Notes: generated by a model not told the origin, from the letters alone. A stretch of DNA of 64,000 nt from Candidatus Kapaibacterium sp. (GCA_028284775.1 JANQRB010000084.1:1-64000); one strand, 5' to 3'. Counted from the first letter of the stretch, positions 1 to 9,558 are shown. Translations and numbers: made by a program.

Positions 1-1827
1 ACGCGGCGCACCGCTGCCCACAAAAGTAGCCCAGCCGGTGATCCCGCCGATCGCAGCTTCGTCGTCGGCCATTAAACTATCGCGCATGAAGCGTTCCAGC
101 TCGGCGACGGTCGCCTCAGTGTTGACCTGCGGCGTTCCCACCGGCAGCGTCAGCTCGGCGAAGATAATCGGCTTTTCATTCGGCGGGAAAAAGATGGCCG
201 GCACCATTCCCAGTCCCTGGATCGCAACGACGAAAATGAGAACCGTGATCCCGACGCTTACTGCGCGATGACCCACCATCCAGGTCAGGATGCTGCGATA
301 GACACGATAAAAGCGGGTGTTAAAGCTTTCTTCGCTTTGCTGCTGCTTTACTTTCAAAAACATCATGCAAAGCAATGGAATCATCGTGAGGGACAACAGC
401 CAGGAACAGAGCAGCGTTATAGTGACTACCTTAAACAAAGGCGCTGTGTACTCGCCGGTGGTGGACTTGGCCAGGAAAATCGGCAGAAAGGCCGCGGCCG
501 TGGTCAGCGAAGAAGTTAACAGCGGGATGCGCAACTCCTTTGCTGTGCTGATAGCGGCCTCCCTGGGTTTCTTGCCTTCTGTCATCTGCACCAGGATGCT
601 CTCGGACATCACAATCGAATTGTCGACAAGCATCCCCAGCGCGATTATCAGCGAGGCGAGCGACATCTGGTCGATGCCGATCCCAAAGATGGACATGACA
701 AAGAGGGCGAATACCATTGCCATCGGTATCAGGCTGGCCACCACCAGGCCGGTTCGCAAGCCCAGGGAAAACAGCATTACCAGCAGGACGATCGCCACTG
801 ACTGCAAAATACTGCTGAAGACATCGTCGACCTTTTTGTTGACCCAGTAGGGCTGAAATGATACAAAATCGAAGTCGACGCCATGGGGGAAGACGCTCTG
901 GAATCGTTGGACCTGCTCTTTAACATTGTCGCCCAACAAGCTGATGTTGCCGCCTTCCTTAAGCGAAATCGCCAGCGCCAGCGAGGCTTTGCCGTTAAAA
1001 TGAACCTTAGGATTAGGCGGCTCAGCATAGCCTCGTGTTATGGTAGCGATATCGCCCAGGTACAACAGCTCACTGCGTCCCGGCAAATTGATGATTGTCT
1101 GCCGCAGGTCGTCGACCGACTCGAAGTTGCCGGTCGGCTCCAGGACGATCTGTTCGTCGCGGGTGAAGATCTCGCCGCCGGGGAAAATGATATTGCGCGA
1201 CTGAAGTACTTGCTGCAATTGACCGGCCGACATGCCGAGTTCCGCGAGCCGGGCATTGTTGAACTCTACAAAGATGCGCTCTTCCTGCGCGCCGAGCACA
1301 TCGACTTTTGCGACCTGGTTAATTAACAGGAGCTCGTTGCGGGCGTCATCGGCAATTTGTTTAAGCTCGGCATAGGAGAAGTCTTCCCCGGTGATCATGA
1401 CGATCGTGCCGAAGACGTCGCCGAATTCATCATTGACGAAGGGGCCGCGGATGCCTTCCGGCAGTTCGCCCCGGGCGCGATCTACTTTGCGACGGAGATC
1501 ATCCCAGATGGGCCGCATGGTCTTTTCGCTTTCGAGGATGTTAACCGTGATGACGGATAAGCCCGGCTTGGACTGACTGGTAACAAAATCGATGCTGGGG
1601 ATTTCCTGGATGACCTTCTCCAGTTTGTCGGTCACGAGCTGTTCAACGCGTTCGGGGCTGGCGCCGGGGAAGAAAGTCCGCACCTGCGCGGCGCGGACAA
1701 TAAAGCCGGGGTCCTCGGCGCGCGGCAGGTTGTTGTACGCCATAACGCCGGCGAGAGCGATGATTGCCAGCGTAACGGTCGTGATGACTTTGTTGTCAAT
1801 CGCGAATTGGGTAATATTCATACTCAT
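1..1827 (-). CDS. RND efflux transporter, inner-membrane pump subunit (N-terminal part, cut by window edge)
   Basis: Proton-driven inner-membrane pump of the AcrB/HAE superfamily; 609 codons lie in the window and the gene continues past position 1. The protein begins MSMNITQFAIDNK, has a first membrane helix (VTTVTLAIIALAGVMAY), a large periplasmic loop, then helices from about residue 340. In the fourth helix the motif GMLVDNSIV (D402-N403) corresponds to the AcrB Asp407-Asp408 proton-relay pair, so only one of the two aspartates is kept, as in many non-AcrB RND families. The start is an ATG whose TGA overlaps the stop of the adaptor gene (ATGA), which indicates translational coupling. It is last in a TolC-adaptor-pump operon. 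The substrate is unknown; family assignment is firm. Confidence 0.9.
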   Translation of the reverse strand, partial: MSMNITQFAIDNKVITTVTLAIIALAGVMAYNNLPRAEDPGFIVRAAQVRTFFPGASPERVEQLVTDKLEKVIQEIPSIDFVTSQSKPGLSVITVNILESEKTMRPIWDDLRRKVDRARGELPEGIRGPFVNDEFGDVFGTIVMITGEDFSYAELKQIADDARNELLLINQVAKVDVLGAQEERIFVEFNNARLAELGMSAGQLQQVLQSRNIIFPGGEIFTRDEQIVLEPTGNFESVDDLRQTIINLPGRSELLYLGDIATITRGYAEPPNPKVHFNGKASLALAISLKEGGNISLLGDNVKEQVQRFQSVFPHGVDFDFVSFQPYWVNKKVDDVFSSILQSVAIVLLVMLFSLGLRTGLVVASLIPMAMVFALFVMSIFGIGIDQMSLASLIIALGMLVDNSIVMSESILVQMTEGKKPREAAISTAKELRIPLLTSSLTTAAAFLPIFLAKSTTGEYTAPLFKVVTITLLCSWLLSLTMIPLLCMMFLKVKQQQSEESFNTRFYRVYRSILTWMVGHRAVSVGITVLIFVVAIQGLGMVPAIFFPPNEKPIIFAELTLPVGTPQVNTEATVAELERFMRDSLMADDEAAIGGITGWATFVGSGAPR

Positions 1828-2942
1828 TCACCTTTCGCGCCGAGTAGTTTAACCTGCATGTCGGGATGGATACGGGTGACGCCCGCCGTGATAACCAGGT
1901 CGCCGTCGTCGAGTCCGCTGATGATTTCCATGCCGTCGGATGTCAGTTCGCCAACGCTGACATCCCGTCGTTTGACAATGCCGATGTCGGCGTCTCCGGG
2001 CTCGGCGACGTAAACATAACGTCCCTGCCTGTCTTCCGCCACCGCTACCGGCGGCACAATGATAAGGCCGCTGCCGCTCCGGCGCTCGAAGCTGAATGTC
2101 ACTTCGGCCGCCATACCGGGCAGGATATCATCATGGGATTCGGTGACGCGGACGATCACCGGAAAGGTCGTTGAGCTGCCGAGCGAGGCTACCCCTACTT
2201 CGCGGACGATTCCACTCAAAACCTTGCCGGGCAGGGCGTCGAATTGAATGCCCACTTCACTGCCTTCGCTGATGTCGGCGATCAGTACTTCCGGCACCGC
2301 TACCTGCACTTCAAGCTGCGAGCCGGAATTGAGCAGCGCGATTGTTTGTCCCGCCTGCACATTCTCATTCGCTTCGACGGGTACGGCGGCTATCGAACCG
2401 CTGAGCGGCGCCTTGAGACGGGTGTAGCTCAACTGCAGGCGCGCCTGTTCCAGGCCTTTGTTGGCGGCAAGGACATTGGCGTCGGCCGACTCGGAGGCGG
2501 CGCGCACCTGGTCGTATTCGTTTTTCGAGGCATTATCATTTTCGTAGAGCGCGCGAATTCGGTTCAGATCGGCGCGGGCATTGCGGGCCTGTGCTTCGGC
2601 GGCGGTCAGGGTGGCCTGGGCCTGCTGGACCTGCAAATTGTAATCATTGGGATCCAGGCGCGCGATAAGCTGGCCATCGCGCACCACGTCGCCCAGCTTT
2701 ACTGCCAGCGAAGTAATCGTGCCTGGTACTTTGAAGGACAAGTGCGATTCGGTGCCGCTTTTGGCGACGCCGGAGAAACTGCGGCTGCGGCTGCCGCCCG
2801 ACAGAAAGACCTGTTGATAACGCACCGGCCGAATCACTTCTTCGGGCTCGGCTTCCTGCTTGCTACATGAGACAAAGAAGACAGGGGGGATACATATTCC
2901 CAACAGGATACCGAGGAGCGGCAATCGGCAAAAGGATTTCAT
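1824..2942 (-). CDS. RND efflux periplasmic adaptor (membrane fusion protein), lipoprotein
   Basis: Links the inner-membrane RND pump to the outer-membrane channel. From the chosen start the 372-residue product has a basic, hydrophobic signal with a lipobox (FVSC, Cys26), so it should be a lipidated periplasmic protein. It then shows the HlyD/AcrA order: a beta-barrel/lipoyl half (LSFKVPGTI, GQLIARLDPNDY), an alpha-hairpin rich in Ala/Gln/Glu (about residues 90-165), the second lipoyl half (LKAPLSGSI) and a C-terminal barrel. An upstream ATG-less extension to 3002 is open, but ATG 2942 has a GGAG ribosome site six to eight bases upstream and gives a proper signal peptide. It is 68 nt downstream of the TolC-like gene and overlaps the pump gene by four bases. 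Confidence 0.88.
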   Translation of the reverse strand: MKSFCRLPLLGILLGICIPPVFFVSCSKQEAEPEEVIRPVRYQQVFLSGGSRSRSFSGVAKSGTESHLSFKVPGTITSLAVKLGDVVRDGQLIARLDPNDYNLQVQQAQATLTAAEAQARNARADLNRIRALYENDNASKNEYDQVRAASESADANVLAANKGLEQARLQLSYTRLKAPLSGSIAAVPVEANENVQAGQTIALLNSGSQLEVQVAVPEVLIADISEGSEVGIQFDALPGKVLSGIVREVGVASLGSSTTFPVIVRVTESHDDILPGMAAEVTFSFERRSGSGLIIVPPVAVAEDRQGRYVYVAEPGDADIGIVKRRDVSVGELTSDGMEIISGLDDGDLVITAGVTRIHPDMQVKLLGAKGE

Positions 2943-3010
2943 GGGGACATCTCCGATGCTAAACGTTTGCTGAATTCGGGGAGCGCGGGCTTGTACAGGC
3001 ACGCCGCGCT

Positions 3011-5437
3011 TTATTCCGGCAAGGGTGCGCCGACATTAGCGAAGTAGGCTTCCAGGCGCTGCAGCAGCCGCTCGCGCTCGGCGTCGTCGGTCAGAGCGCC
3101 GAAGCTGCCGACGGCCCGCTGAACGCCGATGGCGTCGAGAAGAAAGTCAAAGACCGCATTTGCGGCCGCCTCATCGGCTACCAGGGCAGCGTTTTGTGCG
3201 TCAACCAGGTCGATGATCGATAGGGCGCCGCGCGAGTAGGCATCTACCACCAATTCGAGATTGCGGCGTGCTGCGTCGGCGCCAGCCTTTGTCTGCTCAA
3301 TGCCCGCAAACGACGCGCCGGCGAGGTGCAACTCCGCCCGAACGCGCTGCTCGATACGGTCGGCGAGCGCCTGGCGCTGCAGACGCAGACGCTGCATTTC
3401 CTCCTCGGCCTGTGCGATTGCGGCATAACGTGCCCCACCTTCGAACAAGGGCAGGCTCAGATTCAGGCCGATGCTCCAGTCCAGGTCGTCGGGCTGAGCC
3501 GGAAATGCAGAGCTGAGGAACTGGAGCTCGGCCGGCAGACCGCTGAAGTCCGTACCTTCCGAGCCCGCTCCTTCGCGAAGGAAACGGTTTGTAAGATTGC
3601 CCTGCAAACCTACGCTGGGCAGATACAGAGCGCTGGAAGCCGAGGATTGCAGACGGCGCTGCGCCCGCATGGCCGCGTCGATCTGCGCCAGCTCGGGCGC
3701 ATTGCGCAAGGCCTCTTCCACCATAAAAGAACGAAAAGCGCCAAATGTCCATTTGTTGCTGAAATAGCGCACATAGCGGCCATCGTTGGTGATGAGGTCG
3801 GCGTCCCGCAATTCGGCTTCCTCCGTGGCAAAAGACTCTTCGGCGGGGCGCCGCAGCAGCTGGTTGACCTGAATTTCCACCACATTGCGTTGTGCGTTGG
3901 CGTCGATTACGGCCTTGCGATTCTGCGCGATTTCACTCTCCCAACGATAAACTTCGGCGGGACCGGCCGTGCCGACTTCGCGGCGCACCTGTGCCAGCTC
4001 GAGGTTGGCGCGCGTACGCAGCAGATTTTCTTTCTGGATACGTTCGAAGGTTTTGGCACGCAGCAGGTTGAGGTAGGCCGTTGCGGCCTCGGCGGCAATA
4101 TCCAGGCGCAGCTGCTCGTATTCGCTTTGCCGCGCTTCCTGCAGGTGCTCCTGCACATTCAGGTTGGCCCAGGCCGGCTCCGCATAGACAAGCTGGTCGA
4201 TCTGAAGCGTGCCGCTGACCGTTTGTTCGGCCTGACCGCCAAAACTGGCTTCGGCCCGGTCTTTGTCAATGACGAGGCCTGTCGCGGAGAGGCTGATCTG
4301 CGGCAGCAGCCCGGCGCGGGCGCGACGAATATCTTCTCTGCCGGCCGCCACGCTGCGTTCCTGCGCCTTGATGTCAAGATTTGCGTTCATTGCCTCGTCC
4401 ATGGCGCTCCGCAGGCTGAGGCGGCGTTTGCGTTCATCGCGGTTGTCGCCGAGAATCTGGGCCTCGGTCATGATCCCCCAGGCGGGATAGACGCCAACTG
4501 CCTTCACGGTGCCCATATTGAGGTACAGCCGCTCATTCGAGCTGAAGTTGACGGGGATGTCGCCGGCATCCTCGCCGAGCAGTATACGTTGTGCATTGAT
4601 CGCAACCCGTCGCGAAAGGCGCACGAAAAACTTATCATCGCCCATGCCCGCCATGGCGCCCGCTGCAACATCCGACTGTCCCATATAGGCAAAAGTTGGA
4701 ATACGGCGTTCATTGAGACCGGCGATGAGCTTCGCGCGTTCCGCCGGTGCCAGATGCAGCATGGGATAGAGATAGACCGCCTCGGCGTCCGGCGGGATCT
4801 GGTCGAGCGCCGCTTGCGCCGATGCGCCCACGCGGACGACATCGATCGAGACATCCAGGTCGGCGCCCGTTTCCCTGGTCCGCTGGTTGAGATTGGGAAT
4901 CGCATCGGCGATATTCGCGCTGGACAATGTAACGACTGAAGAGAAGGGGCTTATCTCACGGAATATGTTGATATCGCGGGCAAAATTATCCGGCAGAGTC
5001 AGATAGTTGAGATTGGGACGGCCGCTGGCGCCGTCTCGGAAGGGAAGGCCCTGAACATTGATATCGATGGCGATGGGCGCGATGACCGGCTTGGGCAGGC
5101 TTGCGCGCCGGCAGACATTGTTGGTCGCCAATAAACCGAGCGCAATCACGATATCCACTTCGGGATCGGCCAGCACTTCGTCAAGCAGGCGGGTCATCGT
5201 CGGATTGGTCCAATCGCCGGTCATCTGCATCCGGGCGGGGAAACGAACATCGAATTCGTCGGACAGCAGCTCGCTCATTTCGCGCCGGAAGAGGGCGAGG
5301 ATTTCGTCATTGCGTTCCCATGGACCGTCAGTCGCGATGGCAATGTTTACACGCGGCTGCCTGGTCTGGCTCTGGGCGACCTCTGCGATCGTCACCAGCC
5401 CACACAGCAAGATCAAGAGGAGCGTCGTCTGGCGCAT
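3011..5437 (-). CDS. TolC-family outer-membrane channel with N-terminal ABC-type substrate-binding-like domain
   Basis: 808 residues, far longer than a normal TolC-type protein (about 420-500). A signal peptide (residues 1-24, ending VAQSQ) is followed by about 300 residues that look like a periplasmic binding protein: repeated Rossmann-like beta/alpha pieces such as VNIAIATDGPWE, EVDIVIALGLLATN, KPVIAPIAID, AEAVYLYPML and IPTFAYMGQSDVAAGAMAG, the pattern of ABC_sub_bind proteins. From about residue 345 the sequence is TolC-like: two repeats of long coiled-coil helices (for example AQERSVAAGREDIRRARAGL and QAEEEMQRLRLQRQALADRI) with GLLPQISLSATG and YLPSVGLQGN beta-barrel pieces. It is first in the operon with the adaptor and RND pump. 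The C-terminal assignment is firm; the N-terminal assignment is inferred from sequence pattern. Confidence 0.82.
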   Translation of the reverse strand: MRQTTLLLILLCGLVTIAEVAQSQTRQPRVNIAIATDGPWERNDEILALFRREMSELLSDEFDVRFPARMQMTGDWTNPTMTRLLDEVLADPEVDIVIALGLLATNNVCRRASLPKPVIAPIAIDINVQGLPFRDGASGRPNLNYLTLPDNFARDINIFREISPFSSVVTLSSANIADAIPNLNQRTRETGADLDVSIDVVRVGASAQAALDQIPPDAEAVYLYPMLHLAPAERAKLIAGLNERRIPTFAYMGQSDVAAGAMAGMGDDKFFVRLSRRVAINAQRILLGEDAGDIPVNFSSNERLYLNMGTVKAVGVYPAWGIMTEAQILGDNRDERKRRLSLRSAMDEAMNANLDIKAQERSVAAGREDIRRARAGLLPQISLSATGLVIDKDRAEASFGGQAEQTVSGTLQIDQLVYAEPAWANLNVQEHLQEARQSEYEQLRLDIAAEAATAYLNLLRAKTFERIQKENLLRTRANLELAQVRREVGTAGPAEVYRWESEIAQNRKAVIDANAQRNVVEIQVNQLLRRPAEESFATEEAELRDADLITNDGRYVRYFSNKWTFGAFRSFMVEEALRNAPELAQIDAAMRAQRRLQSSASSALYLPSVGLQGNLTNRFLREGAGSEGTDFSGLPAELQFLSSAFPAQPDDLDWSIGLNLSLPLFEGGARYAAIAQAEEEMQRLRLQRQALADRIEQRVRAELHLAGASFAGIEQTKAGADAARRNLELVVDAYSRGALSIIDLVDAQNAALVADEAAANAVFDFLLDAIGVQRAVGSFGALTDDAERERLLQRLEAYFANVGAPLPE

Positions 5438-5822
5438 CCCGGCTCTCCGAATAGTGTTACAAGCGAGTTCGTCGGCTTGCCTGTGGTCGCGCTATGTCGT
5501 CACGCCCGTGGCCGGCAAACAGAATGACGAATGCGGATGAAGGACAGGTTGCCGCTGCGGCTTGTGCCGATTGGCCCGGCGACAGTCACTGCCGGCTGTC
5601 CTGAACTTAAGGCGGCGCGCTGACACTTCCGGTCATCACGCTTCGAACTGAAAGATTTATGATTATGATCTAGCATGTATTGCGTTTTGCAGACGCCCTG
5701 GATTGGATCCTTGTCGGTGAAGCGACGCTGCGAGGAAAGCGCAAACGACCGCCCTGCAAATTAAAACAAAACGGAACACCGGGCAAAGTGAATCAGGTGA
5801 GGACAGCACTGTGGTGGAGCTG
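5438..5822. other. 385-nt intergenic region between the efflux operon and the D15-like gene
   Basis: No convincing gene. Short open frames exist on both strands but lack a plausible start and composition. The part next to 5437 must carry the efflux-operon promoter (minus strand), yet no clear TTG/TAnnTTTG pair was recognised. No terminator with a T-run is visible downstream of the D15-like gene. Confidence 0.5.
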
Positions 5823-6953
5823 TCAGAAAGCTTCCAGACCGATGATGTATGGACCGCCGAAACCGTTGCGGCCATAGCCGATATCGATCCGGCCGTGAAA
5901 ACCCGAATCGAGCAGCTTGATGCGCATTCCCACACCGGCGGCGAATCTGCTGTCACGAATGCGAAAGTCTTTCAGCCGGCCGGCGACTTCGCCGACAGAG
6001 GCAAAGGCCACGCCCCCGAAGCGCCACCAGATGGGAAAACGATATTCGATCTGCAGGGCAAGCAGGTTGCGGTCGCGATAACGGCCCTTAAAGTAGCCGC
6101 GAAGTAGATACTCTCCGCCCAACTGAGCCAGACGCGAAAATGGCGGCCCGCCGTCGATCATATCTCCAAGGATGCGGAATGCGAATACGGTGCTGCTGTC
6201 GATTCGGAAGTAATGTCGGATGTCCAGTGTCCCACGCACAAAGTCGAGATCGCTGCCGAAAGACGAATCGTAGATGCTGGAGGCCTGGCTGGAAAATGCC
6301 CCCGTGGTCGGGAAGAAAATGTTGTCGCGGCTATCCCAGCTCGCGAGCAGTCCCAGGCCGACGACAGTCGGGTCGTTGGTGCCGGGCAGCTCGCCGGTCG
6401 CAAGCAGTCCTTCATCTTCCGTCTCCAGCAAGGATGAGCTGTTGTATTCGACGCGAATCCCCCCGCGCAGATCGTCGAACAGCGTCCGTTGGGCATCTAG
6501 CCGCAGGTCCAGCGAGCGTTCCGTATAGCGTTCCGAATCTTCCTGCCGCGTGTCATTGCCGATGCCGAAGAATTCATTGGACATGTTGCGATAGAGAATT
6601 TCACCGGCCAGGTGATAGCTATCCTCGGCGAGATACCAGGACGGACTGAGGAAAACTTCGAACTGGTCTTTCGTTGAATAGGCGGCGCCGGCGCTGATAT
6701 TACTGTAGCGCAGGTCCGGCTGCGCTCGATAGACGAATTGTCCGTAAGCGCCGAAGAGGAAACCCGTCTCCGGCGTGAATGAAAGGCGCGGCAGCAGCAG
6801 CCATTCGGATTCGGCGTCCTTATCCTTGGGCTGCGCTGCAGTTGCATCGCTTTCGGGCTTTGCAGTGACGTCGCACAGTGCGATAAGCAGGAGCAATGCT
6901 GCCAGCTGCGCGCTACGCCTGAAGACGGTATTAAACGAAGTTCCGGTAATCAT
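5823..6953 (-). CDS. BamA/TamA-like (surface antigen D15) outer-membrane beta-barrel protein
   Basis: Predicted 16-strand-type outer-membrane barrel without the POTRA repeats of BamA. After a signal peptide (LAALLLLIALCDVTA) the 376-residue product has alternating amphipathic strands and the D15 landmarks: SWDSRDNIFFPTTGAFSS (strand with the R-D-N..P..G turn), LGGEYLLRGYFKGRYRDRN (the RGY/RGF-type lid motif), LQIEYRFPIW and a barrel end in GLEAF with a terminal aromatic residue. Stand-alone D15 barrels of this size are common in FCB genomes; their substrates are usually unknown. The start at 6953 gives the best signal peptide; ATG 7007 and TTG 7013 are alternatives and none has a strong ribosome site. 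It is divergent from the gene at 7208. Confidence 0.82.
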   Translation of the reverse strand: MITGTSFNTVFRRSAQLAALLLLIALCDVTAKPESDATAAQPKDKDAESEWLLLPRLSFTPETGFLFGAYGQFVYRAQPDLRYSNISAGAAYSTKDQFEVFLSPSWYLAEDSYHLAGEILYRNMSNEFFGIGNDTRQEDSERYTERSLDLRLDAQRTLFDDLRGGIRVEYNSSSLLETEDEGLLATGELPGTNDPTVVGLGLLASWDSRDNIFFPTTGAFSSQASSIYDSSFGSDLDFVRGTLDIRHYFRIDSSTVFAFRILGDMIDGGPPFSRLAQLGGEYLLRGYFKGRYRDRNLLALQIEYRFPIWWRFGGVAFASVGEVAGRLKDFRIRDSRFAAGVGMRIKLLDSGFHGRIDIGYGRNGFGGPYIIGLEAF

Positions 6954-7207
6954 TTGCTGCGAATCGTGCGCCGATTTACGCAATTGCCGGACGAAAAGCA
7001 ATGCCATTGTCAAAGAGTACCGGGCGGCGCTTGATTGTCAAGCTACGATTTCCCGCTCTTTCTTATGCGCGGCATTGTTTAAGGCCCGTTGCTACCGGGC
7101 AATTGTTGCCGGCTGAGGTTCGCGAATTGCGCTCTTATTCGTAGATTATCATTTGCCGTCATCGGCGATGGCGGAAATCCAGCAATGTAAAACCCGATTC
7201 ACAAACT

Positions 7208-8482
7208 ATGGCAGTGCATTCGATGCGGCGCACGGCTTTGTGGCGCAAATTGACCGTTATCGGCATGCTGACGGGGCCCGCCATTATCAGCGTTATCGTT
7301 ATGCAAAGCAACCAGTTGCCGGACGACCTGATGGCAATGCAATTCAGGATCGATGAGCTGGCGTCGCTGCGTTCGGCGGTTCAAGCGGAAGGCCGCATGG
7401 ATGATTTCTTCGATGACGTCCTGACAGATGCAATGATTAACTATTATGCCGATGGAGAAGGATCGCAGCCCCTGGGCACCCTGTATCAAACATATCAGGA
7501 GCAATCGAGTAACGCCAACTTTTCGTTGATGTATTATGCCTTTGGTCGCGAAGGCCCCTCACTTGAGGCGGAGGAGTTCGTCAGACTATTGCAACAAGAA
7601 CTTCAAGTGCGTTTCGCCGGCTTACGACAGCGTTTGCGCCTGCGAGCCCATGAGCTGAATTTTGAGATCGAACAAGAAGTGATGCAGGATTCGCTGAGCT
7701 GTACCTTCATTTTCGCCGGTGTTGAGAATCCCGATGTGGCCGAGATTTACTTCAGCTCCAACGACGGTCTCTCTATCCATCGCGTGCGGAATGATTCGAC
7801 TCTTGTTAAGTCACTGCCCCGCATCGACAGCCTGCTCTATGCCCATCGCGAGGATTGGGGGCTGGACATCGAAGAATCGCTCGAGCGACCATTCAGCTCC
7901 TTGTTTAATGTTTATTATATGCATCGCGGGCAAAAACGCTATCTCTCTTCGAGCCGGCAGTCTTATCGCTCGAACAGTTACATCTTTGAAATGAGCGAAG
8001 AGAATATAGACCGATTCCTGGAATTCAGCGAATGGGCCGAACAAGAAGCCTGGCTGCCGGATTCCTGTACATTCAAACTCGTCGATGAACAGGCCGGGCT
8101 GCCCGCCGGCTACCGGCGTTATTATCGGGCCTATGCCTTGACGGATGAACCCCTGCTCGCGGCTCCCAATCGGAATTCGGTCGAGCATGAGTTCAGCGCG
8201 GGAGTTGACGTATTGACTATTACTCTTTCCGAGGATGCATGGCAAGCCTGGCGCGAAGCGGGCCATGCCGAGTTTGGCGAAGACTTTCTGTTGCAAGTCG
8301 GCTATGAAGATTTGTGCGTGGTGCGTAGCTCGAATACCGGCGGCCGCGCAACGCTTCGTTTTTCCGGCTTTCAGCATCCCGAGCAGGCGCGCTGCGCCGC
8401 GTTTTTCCAGGTGCCGCGGAATATCGACGAAGGACTTGTCTATACAAGCTGGCGCACCGTCTATGCACCCGCGTGGTTGTAA
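7208..8482 (+). CDS. Hypothetical membrane-anchored protein of unknown function
   Basis: I do not recognise a family. The 424-residue product has a basic N-terminus (MRRTALWRKL) followed by a single hydrophobic segment (residues 16-31), then a long soluble and probably periplasmic part. The middle is acidic and helical (residues 40-170). Two later blocks look like compact beta/alpha domains: CTFIFAGVENPDVAEIYFSSNDG near 175 and LTITLSEDAWQAWREAGHAEFGEDFLLQVG near 340, ending with RCAAFFQVPRNIDEGLVY. Four Cys residues lie in the C-terminal half. It is divergent from the D15-like gene across 250 nt and 96 nt upstream of a methyltransferase on the same strand. Coding appears real from length, composition and consistent hydropathy. 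Confidence 0.7.
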   Translation: MAVHSMRRTALWRKLTVIGMLTGPAIISVIVMQSNQLPDDLMAMQFRIDELASLRSAVQAEGRMDDFFDDVLTDAMINYYADGEGSQPLGTLYQTYQEQSSNANFSLMYYAFGREGPSLEAEEFVRLLQQELQVRFAGLRQRLRLRAHELNFEIEQEVMQDSLSCTFIFAGVENPDVAEIYFSSNDGLSIHRVRNDSTLVKSLPRIDSLLYAHREDWGLDIEESLERPFSSLFNVYYMHRGQKRYLSSSRQSYRSNSYIFEMSEENIDRFLEFSEWAEQEAWLPDSCTFKLVDEQAGLPAGYRRYYRAYALTDEPLLAAPNRNSVEHEFSAGVDVLTITLSEDAWQAWREAGHAEFGEDFLLQVGYEDLCVVRSSNTGGRATLRFSGFQHPEQARCAAFFQVPRNIDEGLVYTSWRTVYAPAWL

Positions 8483-8578
8483 GCGATCCCAGGCGCAGCG
8501 CGCTAGGAGGACAGTCAGCCTGCGGGGAATAATCAACAAAGTACATTATCCGCACTTATTTTTTCATCGGTTAAAAAA

Positions 8579-9331
8579 ATGAATCAAGAACTTCATAAAC
8601 AACAGCGGCTTTATCACGAACTTTCGTGGATCTGGCCCTTGTTCGGGACGGTGGAGGATTATCGCGAAGAAAGCGAAATATTTGTTCGCTATCTGCGGGA
8701 TAACATTGAAGGTTCACTTAGCACGCTGCTCGACTTGGGCTGCGGCGGCGGCAAAAATGCCTTTCACTTCCGGCGTCATTGTGCCCTAACCGGCGTTGAT
8801 ATTTCACCGGCGATGCTCGCGCAGGCGCAGGAGCTCAACCCGCCAAGCCGATTTGTGGAGGGCGATATGCGGAGCGTCGATCTGCGAGAGGAGTTCGATG
8901 CGGTGTTTTTGAACGACTCTTCGATGTATATGACCACCCGGGACGAGCTGATGCAGCTCTTTCGCACGGCCTATCGCCATCTGCGACCGGGCGGTGCGGC
9001 GCTGGTGACGGCTGAAGTCACAAGTGAAAGTTTTGTGCATAACGGTTGCGAGGTCAGCAACTATTCCGACGACCGGGGACGCGAAGTTTGTATCATCGAA
9101 CAGGACTATCGCAAATCGCCGGATGCTGAACAATTCGATTTGACTTTTGTGTTTCTCATTCGTGAGCATGGCCGGCAGCGCATCGAAAATGATGTGCATA
9201 CCTGCGGACTGTTCCCGCTGGATTTCTGGCGTGAAGCGCCGCAGACACTCGGCTTCAGCGTGCGCGAGATGCTACTGGAGACCGAAGGAGTCGTCATGCC
9301 GATCCTGGTGTACTGCAAGCCACCGCTCTGA
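8579..9331 (+). CDS. Class I SAM-dependent methyltransferase
   Basis: 250-residue Rossmann-fold methyltransferase. Motif I is LLDLGCGGGKNAFHF (around residues 49-63), the acidic residue ending strand 2 is in LTGVDISPAMLAQA, motif II is FVEGDMRSVDL and the post-motif segment is FDAVFLNDSSMYM; LRPGGAALVTAEV is the usual strand-5 element. This arrangement is typical of small-molecule or ubiquinone/UbiE-like methyltransferases (Methyltransf_25/11 type); the substrate cannot be deduced. ATG 8579 follows an A-rich leader without a strong ribosome site; the N-terminal MNQELHKQQRLYHELSWIW resembles the cap helices of this family, which supports the start. It may be co-transcribed with the preceding unknown gene. 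Confidence 0.88.
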   Translation: MNQELHKQQRLYHELSWIWPLFGTVEDYREESEIFVRYLRDNIEGSLSTLLDLGCGGGKNAFHFRRHCALTGVDISPAMLAQAQELNPPSRFVEGDMRSVDLREEFDAVFLNDSSMYMTTRDELMQLFRTAYRHLRPGGAALVTAEVTSESFVHNGCEVSNYSDDRGREVCIIEQDYRKSPDAEQFDLTFVFLIREHGRQRIENDVHTCGLFPLDFWREAPQTLGFSVREMLLETEGVVMPILVYCKPPL

Positions 9332-9558
9332 TGTGAAGTTCAAGCGGCCGAGGGTCGCGTTCCGCCATTTTGTGCGTCCTGGCAGTGTTGCCGGAATCGT
9401 CTGAATACATTACAGATCGCTTCTCTCAATCAGTCAGACGGCAAGGCTGCGGCAGTGCGATGGCGACGATCGCGACCGCCTGAAGATCTGCGAGGCCGAC
9501 TTCCCATAGATGCGGACAAGGCTTGGTGCGCCGGGCCCAATGGGAGCGCGGTCCGGTG

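Noticed and set aside
3326..4939. 537-codon plus-strand ORF opposite the TolC-like gene
   Set aside because: Complete overlap with a well-supported gene on the other strand; residue pattern (rich in R, Q, H, D with no domain) is that of a GC-rich shadow.
9332..9558. Small ORFs between the methyltransferase gene and hutI
   Set aside because: Short, overlapping frames with no start context; treated as intergenic between converging genes.
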